Source: an uncultured Collinsella sp. (GTDB lineage Bacteria; Actinomycetota; Coriobacteriia; Coriobacteriales; Coriobacteriaceae). Taken from it: 59,024 bases of DNA. Below, piece after piece: positions 8,811 through 17,498 of the stretch. The DNA lies in contig CATYZE010000012.1 of NCBI GenBank assembly GCA_958415525.1, positions 1 to 59,024 of the forward strand, written 5' to 3'. The position numbers and the translations under genes were made by a program. The number at the start of each line of letters is the position of its first letter. Positions within the stretch are counted from its first letter, which is position 1. The notes below the pieces were generated by a model, which was given only the letters and a program-made list of their open reading frames with translations, did no database searches and was not told where the DNA came from.

Positions 8811-9926
8811 CTAACAAAGAGACGCCACATATCGACCGAAGCCCGGCAGCGCAAACTCGAAACGCCCCTGTAAGGGCTCCTCAATCACCCCAGCCTCAAT
8901 CAGACGTTTCTTATACGTCGAAATCGAACCAGAGCTTTTCTTAAGCCGCGCAGCCAATTCTTGCCTGGTCGTTGTCCCCTCCGGATTCATTGCACGAAGA
9001 AAAGCCAAGTCCCCCTGTGAAAGTTCTGCCGCGGTCGAGGCAAAAACACGCGATTCGAGCTCCTCTTGCGCAAGCTTCGCGCCTCGTTCGACATCTTCAA
9101 AGGAAACCTCAGACGCTTGGCGCGAAGCATTCCATGCCCGATATCCCACCAGCTGGAACATAAATGGAAAGCCATCGATCGCCTCGGCGGCACGATCGAC
9201 CGCCTCATCAGAAATCGTCTTGCCGCCGTCTTCGATCGTCAGCCGGAACGCTTCTTTTACCTCGGTCGGTGAAATAGATCCCAACGAATGTTGTGCAGCA
9301 CGACGAAGGAACGAAGTCGATTTTCCCGTCAGCAACGCCAGCACGCGAAACGGCAGCCCTGCCATAAGCAAAGCCACCTTTTTGTTCTCACTCACAAAAT
9401 GCTGGTAAGTGGTAACGAGCTCCGTCATTTGTGCAAACGATGCATCCACCTCGTCAACGGCGATAAGTACCCCGGTGCCAGTCGCTTCAAGCTGAGCAAA
9501 CAGGGCGTTCATCTTAGTACGCCAGTTGGCGCCTTCAAATTCAATATCGACGTTTTCCCAGCTCATACTACCTATGGGGGCAATCCCAACACTGTTCACA
9601 CGCCTAGAAGCAGGCTTTTCGATCAAATGGGCGGCCGATTCATTGAGGCGCTGCAGAATGTCTTCGAGCATCCCGTCCGAAGCCGTCACGTTCGCCGTAA
9701 TCCAGCCTTCTTGCTGGGCGCGGTACGACAGATATGCCAAAAGAGCCGTTTTGCCCGTCCCGCGCGCGCCGTAGAAAATCGAGCATAGGTTGGGGTCGGA
9801 ATCGGCGCTTTCAAACGCCAGCACCATATCATCAATGATTTGCTCACGACCGGCCATGTATGCCGGCACACGTCCGAACATCGGCGTGAACGGATTTGCT
9901 TGCCTGTACGCTGTCGCCGCCGCCAT
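8811..9926 (-). CDS. AAA-type ATPase with C-terminal winged helix
   Basis: A 371-residue P-loop ATPase, not a member of an operon. Walker A is GARGTGKT (about 53-60) after FGREQ-like text (MAGREQIIDDM), and Walker B is GVLIAVDEVD. The C-terminal 90 residues (EGTTTRQELAARLKKSSGSISTYKKRLIEAGVI) form a winged helix-turn-helix. This resembles archaeal-type STAND/ORC-like ATPases (Pfam AAA_16/ATPase_2 group) whose cellular roles are poorly known. The ATG at 9926 follows AGGGAGG; another ATG ten codons upstream has a weaker site. DNA binding by the winged helix is likely but unproven. Confidence 0.82.
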   Translation of the reverse strand: MAAATAYRQANPFTPMFGRVPAYMAGREQIIDDMVLAFESADSDPNLCSIFYGARGTGKTALLAYLSYRAQQEGWITANVTASDGMLEDILQRLNESAAHLIEKPASRRVNSVGIAPIGSMSWENVDIEFEGANWRTKMNALFAQLEATGTGVLIAVDEVDASFAQMTELVTTYQHFVSENKKVALLMAGLPFRVLALLTGKSTSFLRRAAQHSLGSISPTEVKEAFRLTIEDGGKTISDEAVDRAAEAIDGFPFMFQLVGYRAWNASRQASEVSFEDVERGAKLAQEELESRVFASTAAELSQGDLAFLRAMNPEGTTTRQELAARLKKSSGSISTYKKRLIEAGVIEEPLQGRFEFALPGFGRYVASLC

Positions 9927-10067
9927 AAAGCCTCCCTTGAACTCACGTAATTCCATTATGCCCTACAACCCTTGATTTTTTTGAGCGCCTTTGAGTTTCT
10001 TGAGCATGCTTGAGTTCTTTGAGCAAATGGCCAACAGCGGCGCTGACCGTCCTCTTCGAACAAAACA

Positions 10068-10108
10068 AAAACCACCACAAAGGGGACTATCCCCTTTGTG
10101 GTGGTTTT
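10068..10108 (-). terminator. Terminator after the flavodiiron gene
   Basis: 18-bp stem (AAAACCACCACAAAGGGG / CCCCTTTGTGGTGGTTTT) with A-run on the plus strand giving a T-run on the minus strand. Near-identical to the hairpin at 8567-8607. Confidence 0.85.
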
Positions 10109-10129
10109 GACGGTGGAAGTGGAGCGTCG

Positions 10130-11290
10130 TTACTTGGAGAGCTCGTCAGCAAGGGCCTCGATCTGCGCGCGCGAGGCGTCGTTGAGCGAACCCAGGACGG
10201 TCACCTTGTTCTGCGTCAGGGTAATGTCCTTCATGCCCTCGAGCTCCTTGGTCATGACCTTGGCAGCGGCAGGCGCCCAGGAACCGGCCTCGACAAGCGC
10301 CACGGTACGGTTCTGGTAGGCATGCTCGGCGAGCGTGTGGATGAAGGTGCTCATGAACGGGAAGATCTCGCCCTGGTAGGTGATGGAAGCGAGCACCAGA
10401 CGGTCGTAGCGGAACGCGTCCTCAACGGCCTCGGCCATATCATCGCGAGCAAGGTCGAAGACGGAGACCTTCTGGCCGCGAGCCTCGAGTGCCGCGGTGA
10501 GCTCCTCGACGGCTGCCTTCAGGTGGCCGTACACGCTCGCATAGGCAATGGTGATGCCCTCGTCCTCGGGCTGATAGCTCGACCAGGTGTTGTAGGTGTC
10601 GAGGTAGTAGCCCAGGTTCTCGGTTAGCACGGGGCCATGGAGCGGACAGATAACCTGGATGTCCAGATCGGCGGCCTTCTTAAGCACGGCCTGCACGAAC
10701 TTGCCGAACTTTCCCACGATGCCAAAGTAGTAACGGCGTGCCTCGCAGGCCCACCCTTCCGGATCTTCGATGTCATTGGCACCAAACTTGCCAAAGCCAT
10801 CGGCACTAAAGAGCACCTTATCGGTGGACTCGTAAGAGAACAGCACCTCAGGCCAGTGCACGTTGGGGGCGCCGACAAAGGTCAGGCTGTGACCGCCCAG
10901 ATCGAGCACGTCGCCCTCTTTGACGACCATCTTGCGCTCGGGGTAATCGGTACCAAAGTAGTTGACCATCATGCGGAAGGCACCCATACTGGCCACGATC
11001 TGGGCCTGGGGATAGCGCTCCATAAAGGCGGCGATGCCGGCGGAGTGGTCGGGCTCCATGTGGTGGACGACCAGGTAATCGGGCGTGCGACCGTCGAGCA
11101 CGGCCTCGATGTTGCCGAGCCACTCGTCAACAAAACCGCCGTCAACCGAATCGGCGACAGCGATCTTCTCGCCCAAGATTACGTAGCTGTTGTATGCCAT
11201 ACCGTTCTCGGACACGTCGTACTGGCCCTCGAACAGGTCAATGTCGTGATCGTCGACGCCAACGTAGCGGATATCCTTGGTGATCTCCAT
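10130..11290 (-). CDS. FprA-type flavodiiron protein (A-type flavoprotein)
   Basis: A 386-residue cytoplasmic oxygen/nitric-oxide reductase. The N-terminal metallo-beta-lactamase-like half (1-245) carries the diiron motif H77-x-E79-x-D81-H82 (HHMEPDHSAG) and further ligands in the NVHWPE and CPLHGP segments. The C-terminal half (about 250-386) is a flavodoxin with an FMN site (IAYASVYGHLKAA). These proteins reduce O2 to water or NO to N2O and protect strict anaerobes. The ATG at 11290 is preferred over one 14 codons upstream because AGGAGG lies nine bases before it. It stands alone with its own terminator; the electron donor is not in the window. Confidence 0.93.
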   Translation of the reverse strand: MEITKDIRYVGVDDHDIDLFEGQYDVSENGMAYNSYVILGEKIAVADSVDGGFVDEWLGNIEAVLDGRTPDYLVVHHMEPDHSAGIAAFMERYPQAQIVASMGAFRMMVNYFGTDYPERKMVVKEGDVLDLGGHSLTFVGAPNVHWPEVLFSYESTDKVLFSADGFGKFGANDIEDPEGWACEARRYYFGIVGKFGKFVQAVLKKAADLDIQVICPLHGPVLTENLGYYLDTYNTWSSYQPEDEGITIAYASVYGHLKAAVEELTAALEARGQKVSVFDLARDDMAEAVEDAFRYDRLVLASITYQGEIFPFMSTFIHTLAEHAYQNRTVALVEAGSWAPAAAKVMTKELEGMKDITLTQNKVTVLGSLNDASRAQIEALADELSK

Positions 11291-11419
11291 CAGGCAAAGC
11301 CTCCTAGATAGACAAAAGAGCCCGTCTATCATAGCACTCGGCCGTATCTCAACAGCTATCTGCCGGCATCCTTACCATTTGTTATTGAAGCGCGGCAACA
11401 CGCCGTTGACCTGCGGAAA

Positions 11420-12451
11420 CTATGAGCGCGGAGCCGCTGTGGTATGTCGAACGATGAGCTGGCCGGGGATACGGATGGCGACGGTCTTGCCCGGCACCCC
11501 CTCCTTAGGGACCGCATGCTCAAACACCTCGCGTCCGCGCTGATGCAGATCGAATCGCACGGTCGTGAGCTCGTTGTGTGCGACAAAATCGTCGAGCGAA
11601 TCGTCGACGCCCACCACACTCACGTCCTCGGGCACGCGCAGGCCACTATCGCGCAGCGCGGCGATGGCGCCGTTTGCCATCTGGTCGTTTGCCGCATAGA
11701 TCGCCGTCATGGCGCGGTCGTGTTCTGCCAGATACCTGCCGGCCTCGTAGCCGCTGCTGGCAGACCAGTCGCCCTCGAGCGGCTCTGCCGGCTCGATATG
11801 CCTGCGCTCGAGCGCGTCTTGCCAACCGGCGCGGCGGAACTGCTCGTCCACCGAGAAGGACGGGCCGCCGATATAGCGAATCTGTTCGTGACCAAGCTCA
11901 AACAGGTGATCCATAAGCAGCAGCGAGCAGCCGTAATGGTCGGAGTCGACCGTGGTCACGCGCGGATGCGCATACATGGTGACGATAACCGTGCCGATTC
12001 CCGGCAGCGGATCAAACGTCTCAAAGTCGGGCGCCATGCGGCTCATGCCGATGATGATGCCATCGACCGGCAGGGCCGCCATGCGACGCGTGGCTTCGGC
12101 AAGCGAAAACTCCTCGGTCTTGGACATCTCGACTAGCGTGATGGCACAGCCGTGCTCGCGAGCGGCGCTGGCGATGCCGTCGATCATTGAGAGGTTGCCA
12201 AACTTGGTGACATCGTTGATGCACAGGCCGACCGAATGGTAACGGCCATCGCGCAGCGAGCGACCGGCATAACTCGGACGAAAGCCGAGCTCTTGCATCG
12301 CGGCCTGCACGCGCTGGCGCGTCTGCTCGTTAACGTTGGGCAAGCCGTTGGCGACGCGCGAAACCGTCTGCTGCGAAACGCCAGCAGCACGGGCGACGTC
12401 AGCCATGGAGACCGGACGCGTACCTGTATCGTTGGACGGGCGCCTTGCCAC
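11420..12451 (-). CDS. LacI family repressor next to galKT
   Basis: A 343-residue LacI/GalR protein. The helix-turn-helix is SMADVARAAGVSQQTVSRVANG (residues about 15-36) followed by the hinge (YAGRSLRDGR), then a periplasmic-binding-protein-like sensor domain (60-340) with the usual SVVGVDDSLDD and LTTVRFD signatures. It begins with GTG after a GGTGAAGGTGA site. It is divergent from galK, and three copies of TGTTAACGTACTC lie in the shared 338-base region, so it very probably represses galKT and itself. The recognition-helix start QQ differs from those of the three other LacI proteins in this window. Confidence 0.92.
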   Translation of the reverse strand: MARRPSNDTGTRPVSMADVARAAGVSQQTVSRVANGLPNVNEQTRQRVQAAMQELGFRPSYAGRSLRDGRYHSVGLCINDVTKFGNLSMIDGIASAAREHGCAITLVEMSKTEEFSLAEATRRMAALPVDGIIIGMSRMAPDFETFDPLPGIGTVIVTMYAHPRVTTVDSDHYGCSLLLMDHLFELGHEQIRYIGGPSFSVDEQFRRAGWQDALERRHIEPAEPLEGDWSASSGYEAGRYLAEHDRAMTAIYAANDQMANGAIAALRDSGLRVPEDVSVVGVDDSLDDFVAHNELTTVRFDLHQRGREVFEHAVPKEGVPGKTVAIRIPGQLIVRHTTAAPRS

Positions 12452-12544
12452 TGGATCACCTTCACCCTTGCGAGATCTGAATAGCGTGCATGCCGGCCCC
12501 GTGCAGAAATGAGCCCGCGCGGAGGGCCGCTATCGTCGGACGCA

Positions 12545-12744
12545 TGTTAACGTACTCCACTTTTTTTAGCTGCAGCTTTTCTGCTCTATAAGTCCATACG
12601 GCACTACCGTTCACGGCCGAATTTCGACCGACTACCAGATTCTCAAAAAGTAATAAGCGTTGTGTTATGAGTACGTTAACATAGCCCTTAACGTGCGGCA
12701 TCGTGGATGCTGAGTTCACGCCGCTTCAAATTGTTAACGTACTC
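12545..12744. promoter_or_regulatory. galKT control region: LacI operators and LytTR-like site
   Basis: Three 13-bp sites TGTTAACGTACTC occur at 12545-12557 (+), 12669-12681 (-) and 12732-12744 (+). Two of them extend to TGTTAACGTACTCAT. Between them, 12606-12635 carries the ACCGTT-N15-ACCGAC direct repeat discussed in the findings. This fits divergent repression by the adjacent LacI protein with possible DNA looping between distant operators. Confidence 0.7.
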
Positions 12745-12789
12745 ATAACGACGCAAAAATCGTCCGTACGCGCCAAAGAAAGGACCCTC

Positions 12790-13995
12790 ATGACCGCCCC
12801 CGACGAAAAGACGCTCGCCACGCTCACCAAGCTGTTTGAGGAGGAGTTTGGCCCCATCGGCGACCGACAGGTGCTCTACGTGCACGCGCCCGGCCGCTCC
12901 GAGATCAGCGGCAACCACACCGACCACGAGGGCGGCCACGTTATCGCCGGCTCACTCGATGTCGCCGTCGACGGCATTGCCGTGGCAACCGACACCAACA
13001 AGGTCCGCGTTGCCGACGAGGGCTACCCCACCTTTGAGATCACGCTCGACACGCTGGATGTTCAGGAGTCCGAGAAGGGCACGTCCGCAAGCCTCGTGCG
13101 TGGTATGGCCCACGAGGTCGCAGCGCTTGGTGTTGAGCCCCAAGGCTTCGACTTCGCCTTCACCTGCTCCGTTCCCTCGGGCGGCGGCCTTTCCAGCTCC
13201 GCTGCCGTCGAGGCCGCATATGGCCGCGCCATGGAGACGCTCTGGGGCGCGCCCGCCATTGAGCCCGTCGCGCTTGCGCAGATGAGCCAGCGCACCGAGA
13301 ACAACTACTACGGCAAGCCCTGCGGCCTGATGGACCAGGCTGCCGTGTGCCTGGGCGGCCTTGCCTACATGGATTTTGAGGACCAGGCTCAGCCTAAAAC
13401 TCAGAAGCTCGAGCTCAACTTTGAGGATCACGGCTATGCGCTCGTGCTCGTTAAGGTGGGCGCCGACCATGTGGCAGCTACCGACGACTACGCCGCCGTT
13501 CCGCGCGAGATGCAAGACGTTGCCGCCGAGTTTGGCAAGGCACGTCTGTGCGAGGTCGACGTTGCCGACTTTGATGCCAAGCTGCCCGAGCTGCGCGCCA
13601 AGCTGGGCGACCGCGCCTGCCTGCGCGCCGTTCACTACTGGTACGAGAACGGCCTGGTCGACAAGCGCTGGGCAGCTCTTAACGCCGGCGACATCGACCA
13701 GTTCCTGGTCCTGACGCGCGAGTCCGGCGCCAGCTCCGCCATGTACCTGCAGAATGTCGTTGCCAAGCTGGGCTCCGAGCAGCCCTCCATGTACGCCCTG
13801 GCGCTGGCCGAGCACGTGCTCGACGGCCGCGGCGCCGTCCGCATCCACGGCGGTGGCTTTGGCGGCACTATTCAGGCCTTCGTGCCGCTCGATCTGGTCG
13901 ATACCTTCATTACCAAGATGAATGGCTGGCTGGGCGAGGGCTCTGCCCGTCACTACGCTATCTCTGACAAGGGGGCTTACGCGGCATGGCTGTAA
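12790..13995 (+). CDS. galK: Galactokinase
   Basis: A 401-residue GHMP kinase that phosphorylates galactose at C1, the first committed step of the Leloir pathway. Motif 1 is GRSEISGNHTDHEGG (residues about 35-50), motif 2 is PSGGGLSSSAAVE and motif 3 is HGGGFGGTIQAF. The Leloir-typical GRSE and the KPCGLMDQ segment support galactokinase over mevalonate-type relatives. The ATG at 12790 follows GAAAGGA; a longer frame to 12703 crosses an operator and is rejected. The stop overlaps the galT start region, so both are co-translated under LacI control. Confidence 0.95.
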   Translation: MTAPDEKTLATLTKLFEEEFGPIGDRQVLYVHAPGRSEISGNHTDHEGGHVIAGSLDVAVDGIAVATDTNKVRVADEGYPTFEITLDTLDVQESEKGTSASLVRGMAHEVAALGVEPQGFDFAFTCSVPSGGGLSSSAAVEAAYGRAMETLWGAPAIEPVALAQMSQRTENNYYGKPCGLMDQAAVCLGGLAYMDFEDQAQPKTQKLELNFEDHGYALVLVKVGADHVAATDDYAAVPREMQDVAAEFGKARLCEVDVADFDAKLPELRAKLGDRACLRAVHYWYENGLVDKRWAALNAGDIDQFLVLTRESGASSAMYLQNVVAKLGSEQPSMYALALAEHVLDGRGAVRIHGGGFGGTIQAFVPLDLVDTFITKMNGWLGEGSARHYAISDKGAYAAWL

Positions 13996-15614
13996 TGACC
14001 GACGTGCGCGAGGCCGCGCAGAACCTGATCGAGTACGCCATCCACCGATCCATGATCGGACAGGACGACCGCATCTGGGCCTACAACACCATTTTGGAGT
14101 GCATTGGCGCCACGGGCCCCGCGCTCGACATGGCCTGGGCGCTGCAGACTGAGAAGATTTCGCTTCTGCACCCCGATACCCTCCCCGACTTTGATCTGGA
14201 GGGCACGCTCGCCGCGCTTTCCGAGACCGCCGTCGCCAACGGTGCCGCCGAGGACACGGCGTCGGGCCGCGACCGTATCGCCATGCGCATCATGGGCGCA
14301 CTTATGCCGAGGCCTTCGGTTGTAAACGAGGAGTTCAATGGACGCATGGGCGTCAACGAGCCCCGCGCCGCGACCGACTGGTTCTACGGCCTGTGCTGCG
14401 ACGCCGGCTATGTGCGCCGCGCCGCCATCGCGCGCAACATCAAGTGGAGCACCCCCACCAACTGGGGCGATCTCGAGATAACCATCAACCTGTCCAAGCC
14501 CGAGAAGGACCCGCGCGACATTGCCGCAGCCGGTGCCGCCAAGAACACGGGCGAAAAGTATCCTGCCTGCCAGCTCTGCATCGAAAACGAGGGGTACCCC
14601 GGACGCTCCGCCGCAGCCGACGGTGGCGCTCACCCCGCTCGCCAGAACCTGCGCGTTATCCCCATTCAGCTCGACGGCGAGCGCTGGGGCTTCCAGTACA
14701 GCCCGTACGCGTACTTTAACGAGCATTGCATTGCCATGAGCTCCGAGCATCGCCCGATGCACGTCGATCGCAAGGGCCTCTCCTGCCTACTCGATTTTGT
14801 GGACCTGTTCCCGCACTACTTTATCGGCTCCAACGCCGACCTGCCCATCGTGGGCGGCTCGATCCTGTCGCACGACCACTTCCAGGGCGGCGCGCACGAG
14901 TTCCCGATGATGCATGCGGCCGAGGTTTCGCAGTTTAGCGTGCCCGGCTTTGACCAGGTCACCGGCACCGTGCTGCAGTGGCCGCTCTCGGTGCTGCGCC
15001 TGCGCTCGCACGACCGAGCTCAGCTGCTCGATGCCGCCGAGAAGATCATCCTCGCCTGGCGCGAGTGGACCGACGAGTCCGTGGGCGTCATCGCGCACAC
15101 GGCCGACGGCGTGGCCCACAATACCGTGACGCCCGTCATCCGCCGCGTGGACTCCCGCGGCAACGCCGGCGGCGAGATCTACGAGGCCTACCTGGCACTT
15201 CGCTGCAACATTACGACCAATGAGCATCCGCTGGGCGTGTTCCACCCGCATGCCGAGTATCACCACATTAAGAAGGAGAACATTGGCCTGATTGAGGTCA
15301 TGGGCCTGGCCATTCTTCCGCCGCGCTTGGTTCCCGAGCTCGGCGCCGTTCGCGAGCACCTGCTGGCGGCCAAGGCCGATGCCAGCTACGACCTTGCCGG
15401 CGCGCTCGAGGGCGATGATCTTTGCCGCAGCCACGCCGCATGGGCCGAGGACATTTTTGCCCGCCGCGCCGACGAGCTTACGGCGGACAACGCCATCGAT
15501 ATCCTGCACGAGGAGGTCGGCGTGGTGTTTGGCCACGTACTCGACAACGCCGGCGTCTTTAAGTGGGACGAGGCCGGCCGCGCCGCCCAGCAGCGCTTTA
15601 TCGACTCGCTGTAG
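13986..15614 (+). CDS. galT: UDP-glucose--hexose-1-phosphate uridylyltransferase (type 2)
   Basis: A 542-residue enzyme of the long, Firmicutes-type GalT family, which exchanges UMP between UDP-glucose and galactose-1-phosphate. Recognisable segments are RPSVVNEEFNGRMG, KYPACQLCIENEGYPGR, YFNEHCIAMSSEHRPM, GSNADLPIVGGSILSHDHFQGG and GVFHPHAEYHHIKKENIGLIEVMGLAILP. It is slightly longer than the usual ~500 residues. The first ATG overlaps galK by 10 bases with GGGGG upstream; a second ATG three codons in forms TAATG with the galK stop. galE is not in the window, so the UDP-galactose epimerase must be elsewhere. Confidence 0.95.
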   Translation: MAVMTDVREAAQNLIEYAIHRSMIGQDDRIWAYNTILECIGATGPALDMAWALQTEKISLLHPDTLPDFDLEGTLAALSETAVANGAAEDTASGRDRIAMRIMGALMPRPSVVNEEFNGRMGVNEPRAATDWFYGLCCDAGYVRRAAIARNIKWSTPTNWGDLEITINLSKPEKDPRDIAAAGAAKNTGEKYPACQLCIENEGYPGRSAAADGGAHPARQNLRVIPIQLDGERWGFQYSPYAYFNEHCIAMSSEHRPMHVDRKGLSCLLDFVDLFPHYFIGSNADLPIVGGSILSHDHFQGGAHEFPMMHAAEVSQFSVPGFDQVTGTVLQWPLSVLRLRSHDRAQLLDAAEKIILAWREWTDESVGVIAHTADGVAHNTVTPVIRRVDSRGNAGGEIYEAYLALRCNITTNEHPLGVFHPHAEYHHIKKENIGLIEVMGLAILPPRLVPELGAVREHLLAAKADASYDLAGALEGDDLCRSHAAWAEDIFARRADELTADNAIDILHEEVGVVFGHVLDNAGVFKWDEAGRAAQQRFIDSL

Positions 15615-15637
15615 CACGCAGCTCAAACCGTCCCAAT

Positions 15638-15670
15638 GATCCCTTGGGGACGGAGGAAAACGGATCATTT
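15638..15670 (+). repeat. GATCC..GGATCATTT repeat, copy 1
   Basis: 33 bases beginning GATCCCTTGGGGACGGAGG and ending GGATCATTT. A near copy in inverse orientation lies at 44163-44194. Both lie at the 3' end of a gene. The ends GATCC/GGATC can pair. Confidence 0.6.
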
Positions 15671-15683
15671 CCGCCCACACGAC

Positions 15684-15724
15684 AACGGCGCCCGCCGGCA
15701 ACATCGCCGACGGGCGCCGTTTTG
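15684..15724 (+). terminator. Terminator after galKT
   Basis: 11-bp stem AACGGCGCCCG / CGGGCGCCGTT followed by TTTT. Confidence 0.85.
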
Positions 15725-15760
15725 ATGCAAGGGTAGCTAATTTGCACTAAAACAAGGCGT

Positions 15761-15793
15761 GTCCCAAACTGCCGGCAGAAAAGGATCGTCCCT
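15761..15793 (+). repeat. GTCCC..CCGGCAG..CGTCCCT repeat, copy 1
   Basis: 33-base sequence starting GTCCCAAACTGCCGGCAG and ending CGTCCCT; further copies at 17272-17304 and 21940-21972, all on the plus strand. It contains the palindrome CTGCCGGCAG. Confidence 0.75.
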
Positions 15794-15808
15794 AGGTGCC
15801 GACCTAAA

Positions 15809-15900
15809 CTCCCACATTATTCGATGGAAAAACGTGGTTGCCTCCCACATTATTCGATGGAAAAACGTGGTTCACTCCCACATTTTTCGATGGAAAGACC
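15809..15900 (+). repeat. Three tandem 33-bp direct repeats upstream of an ATPase gene
   Basis: CTCCCACATTATTCGATGG begins at 15809 and 15842; a third copy with two visible changes, CTCCCACATTTTTCGATGG, begins at 15875, giving exact 33-bp steps. Copies one and two continue AAAAACGTGG, which can partly pair with CCACAT. They end 40 bases before the GTG start of the ATPase. Iteron-like operators or a promoter-proximal array are the simplest readings; -10/-35 elements may lie in the TATACTAACC region at 15911-15920. Confidence 0.8.
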
Positions 15901-15939
15901 AAAACAGTCTTATACTAACCATGATCGTTAGGAGGCAGT

Positions 15940-17241
15940 GTGCAGCGACAGCTAATGGACGAACTCATCGCTTGGAAATCTAGGGCAAACCGCAAGCCCC
16001 TCCTGCTTAAGGGGGCCCGCCAGACGGGAAAAACCTGGCTTCTCAACGAATTCGCAGGCCAGCAGTATCAAAACGTCATCCGTTTTGACTTTATGCTCGA
16101 ACCGGGCGCACGTTCGCTGTTCGACGGAAGCCTTGACCCCAAACGCATCATCTCCCAGATAGAGCTCCTGCGCGGCCAGACCATAACGCCGACAGACACA
16201 CTCATCATCTTCGACGAAATCCAAGAGGCACCGCGTGGCATCACCTCGCTCAAATACTTCAACGAGCTGGCGCCGGAATACCATATCGTGGCAGCCGGCT
16301 CCTATATGGGGCTCGCGCTCCGACGCGAAAACGAGTCGTTCCCCGTCGGCAAGATCGACCAGCTCACCATGCGCCCCATGGGGTTTGTCGAGTTCGTTCG
16401 TGCCGTCGATGGCGATCCGCTCGCAGATGCCATCCTTGCCGCAGACATGGACCTGCTGGCAAACGTTTCCGAAAAGCTCGAGCGCCTGCTCAAGGAATAC
16501 CTCGTTGTCGGTGGCATGCCAGAAGTTGTCTCCGCTTTCGCCGCCTCCCACGATTTCATCGAGGCCCGCAGGCTCCAGCAGCAAATCATCGAAGCTTACG
16601 AATCCGATTTTGGCAAGCATGCGCCAGCCCGCATCGTCGAGCGCATGAGGCTGGTTTGGAAATCCCTTCCCGGCCAGCTCGCAAAGGAAAACAAGAAGTT
16701 CGTCTACGGCGCGCTTCGTCCCGGGGCGCGCGCACGCGATTTTGAGGAAAGCCTCCAGTGGCTCATGGACTATGGAATCGTTCATAAGGTACCACGTGTT
16801 TCCGCCCTAAGAGCACCGCTCACAAGCTACGAGGATCTCTCGGGCTTCAAGCTGTTCTGCATCGACACCGGCATCCTCGGAGCACTCTCCGGCCTCTCTC
16901 CGGCCATTGTTCTGAACGGGCCCGCTGTTTTTACGGAGTTCAAAGGCTCGCTGACCGAGCAATACGTCGCACAGGAGCTTTTGCTCCAAGGCAAAACTCC
17001 CGCGTATTGGTCATCCTCTTCCGGCAATGCAGAGACTGACTTTGCCATCGACCATGCGGGAATCGTGCTTCCGCTCGAGGTCAAGGCGGCAGAGAATCTC
17101 AAAGCAAAGAGTCTGAGGATTGCCTGCGAGAAGTTCAAGCTCGAGCGCTGCGTGAGAACATCGTTAGCGGCATATAGAGACGAGGGCACGCTCGTCAACA
17201 TTCCGCTCTGGGAGATTGGGCAAATCGACAAGCTGGCATAG
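15940..17241 (+). CDS. AAA ATPase with DUF4143-type C-terminal domain
   Basis: A 433-residue protein with an N-terminal P-loop (LLLKGARQTGKTWLL, Walker A about 25-32), Walker B (LIIFDEIQEAP) and the AGSYMGLAL and VGKIDQLTMRPMGFVEF segments typical of the AAA_14/DUF4143 family. The C-terminal third (SLTEQYVAQELL, NAETDFAID, LPLEVKAAENLKAKSL) resembles a PD-(D/E)XK nuclease-like fold: D in ETDF and E-x-K in EVKA are the expected positions. The family is abundant in gut bacteria and its function is unknown. GTG start after AGGAGG. It is flanked on both sides by copies of the GTCCC repeat, which hints at acquisition as a unit. Confidence 0.87.
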   Translation: MQRQLMDELIAWKSRANRKPLLLKGARQTGKTWLLNEFAGQQYQNVIRFDFMLEPGARSLFDGSLDPKRIISQIELLRGQTITPTDTLIIFDEIQEAPRGITSLKYFNELAPEYHIVAAGSYMGLALRRENESFPVGKIDQLTMRPMGFVEFVRAVDGDPLADAILAADMDLLANVSEKLERLLKEYLVVGGMPEVVSAFAASHDFIEARRLQQQIIEAYESDFGKHAPARIVERMRLVWKSLPGQLAKENKKFVYGALRPGARARDFEESLQWLMDYGIVHKVPRVSALRAPLTSYEDLSGFKLFCIDTGILGALSGLSPAIVLNGPAVFTEFKGSLTEQYVAQELLLQGKTPAYWSSSSGNAETDFAIDHAGIVLPLEVKAAENLKAKSLRIACEKFKLERCVRTSLAAYRDEGTLVNIPLWEIGQIDKLA

Positions 17242-17271
17242 GCGCTGTGGAGGGGGTGCCCCGTAAGGAGT

Positions 17272-17304
17272 GTCCCAAACTGCCGGCAGAAAAGGAACGT
17301 CCCT
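17272..17304 (+). repeat. GTCCC..CCGGCAG..CGTCCCT repeat, copy 2
   Basis: Matches the copy at 15761-15793 except for a few bases; the two flank the DUF4143 ATPase gene in direct orientation. Confidence 0.75.
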
Positions 17305-17392
17305 CTCTACCGCATTCCCGAAGCAAGGTAACGCCGATGTTTTGGCAACGGCAGCGAGCGGGTCGCATTTGAGACAAGGTGACGTGAAACGA

Positions 17393-17496
17393 AAGGGCAC
17401 TGACCTTCTGGTCGTGCCCTTGAAGTTGAACGTCAGATTGCCCAAATGCGGCCCGCGCAGCGTCGGCCCGTTACGCGGTTTGGTAAAACCGCGTAA
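17393..17496 (-). terminator. Hairpins downstream of lacC
   Basis: A perfect 11-bp stem (TTACGCGGTTT 17471-17481 with 17486-17496) lies directly after the lacC stop, and a second stem (AAGGGCAC 17393-17400 with GTGCCCTT 17414-17421) follows. T-runs are weak, so termination is likely but not certain. Confidence 0.5.
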
Positions 17497-17498
17497 CC

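Noticed and set aside
10068..10108. Mobile copy of the hairpin at 8567
   Set aside because: The two terminators share stem and some flanking bases but lack wider similarity or repeats at the ends; simple terminator duplication or convergence explains it.
15759..15983. Small protein with HIIRWKNVV repeats
   Set aside because: The repetition comes from the 33-bp DNA repeats; it starts in the dispersed GTCCC repeat and has no ribosome site.
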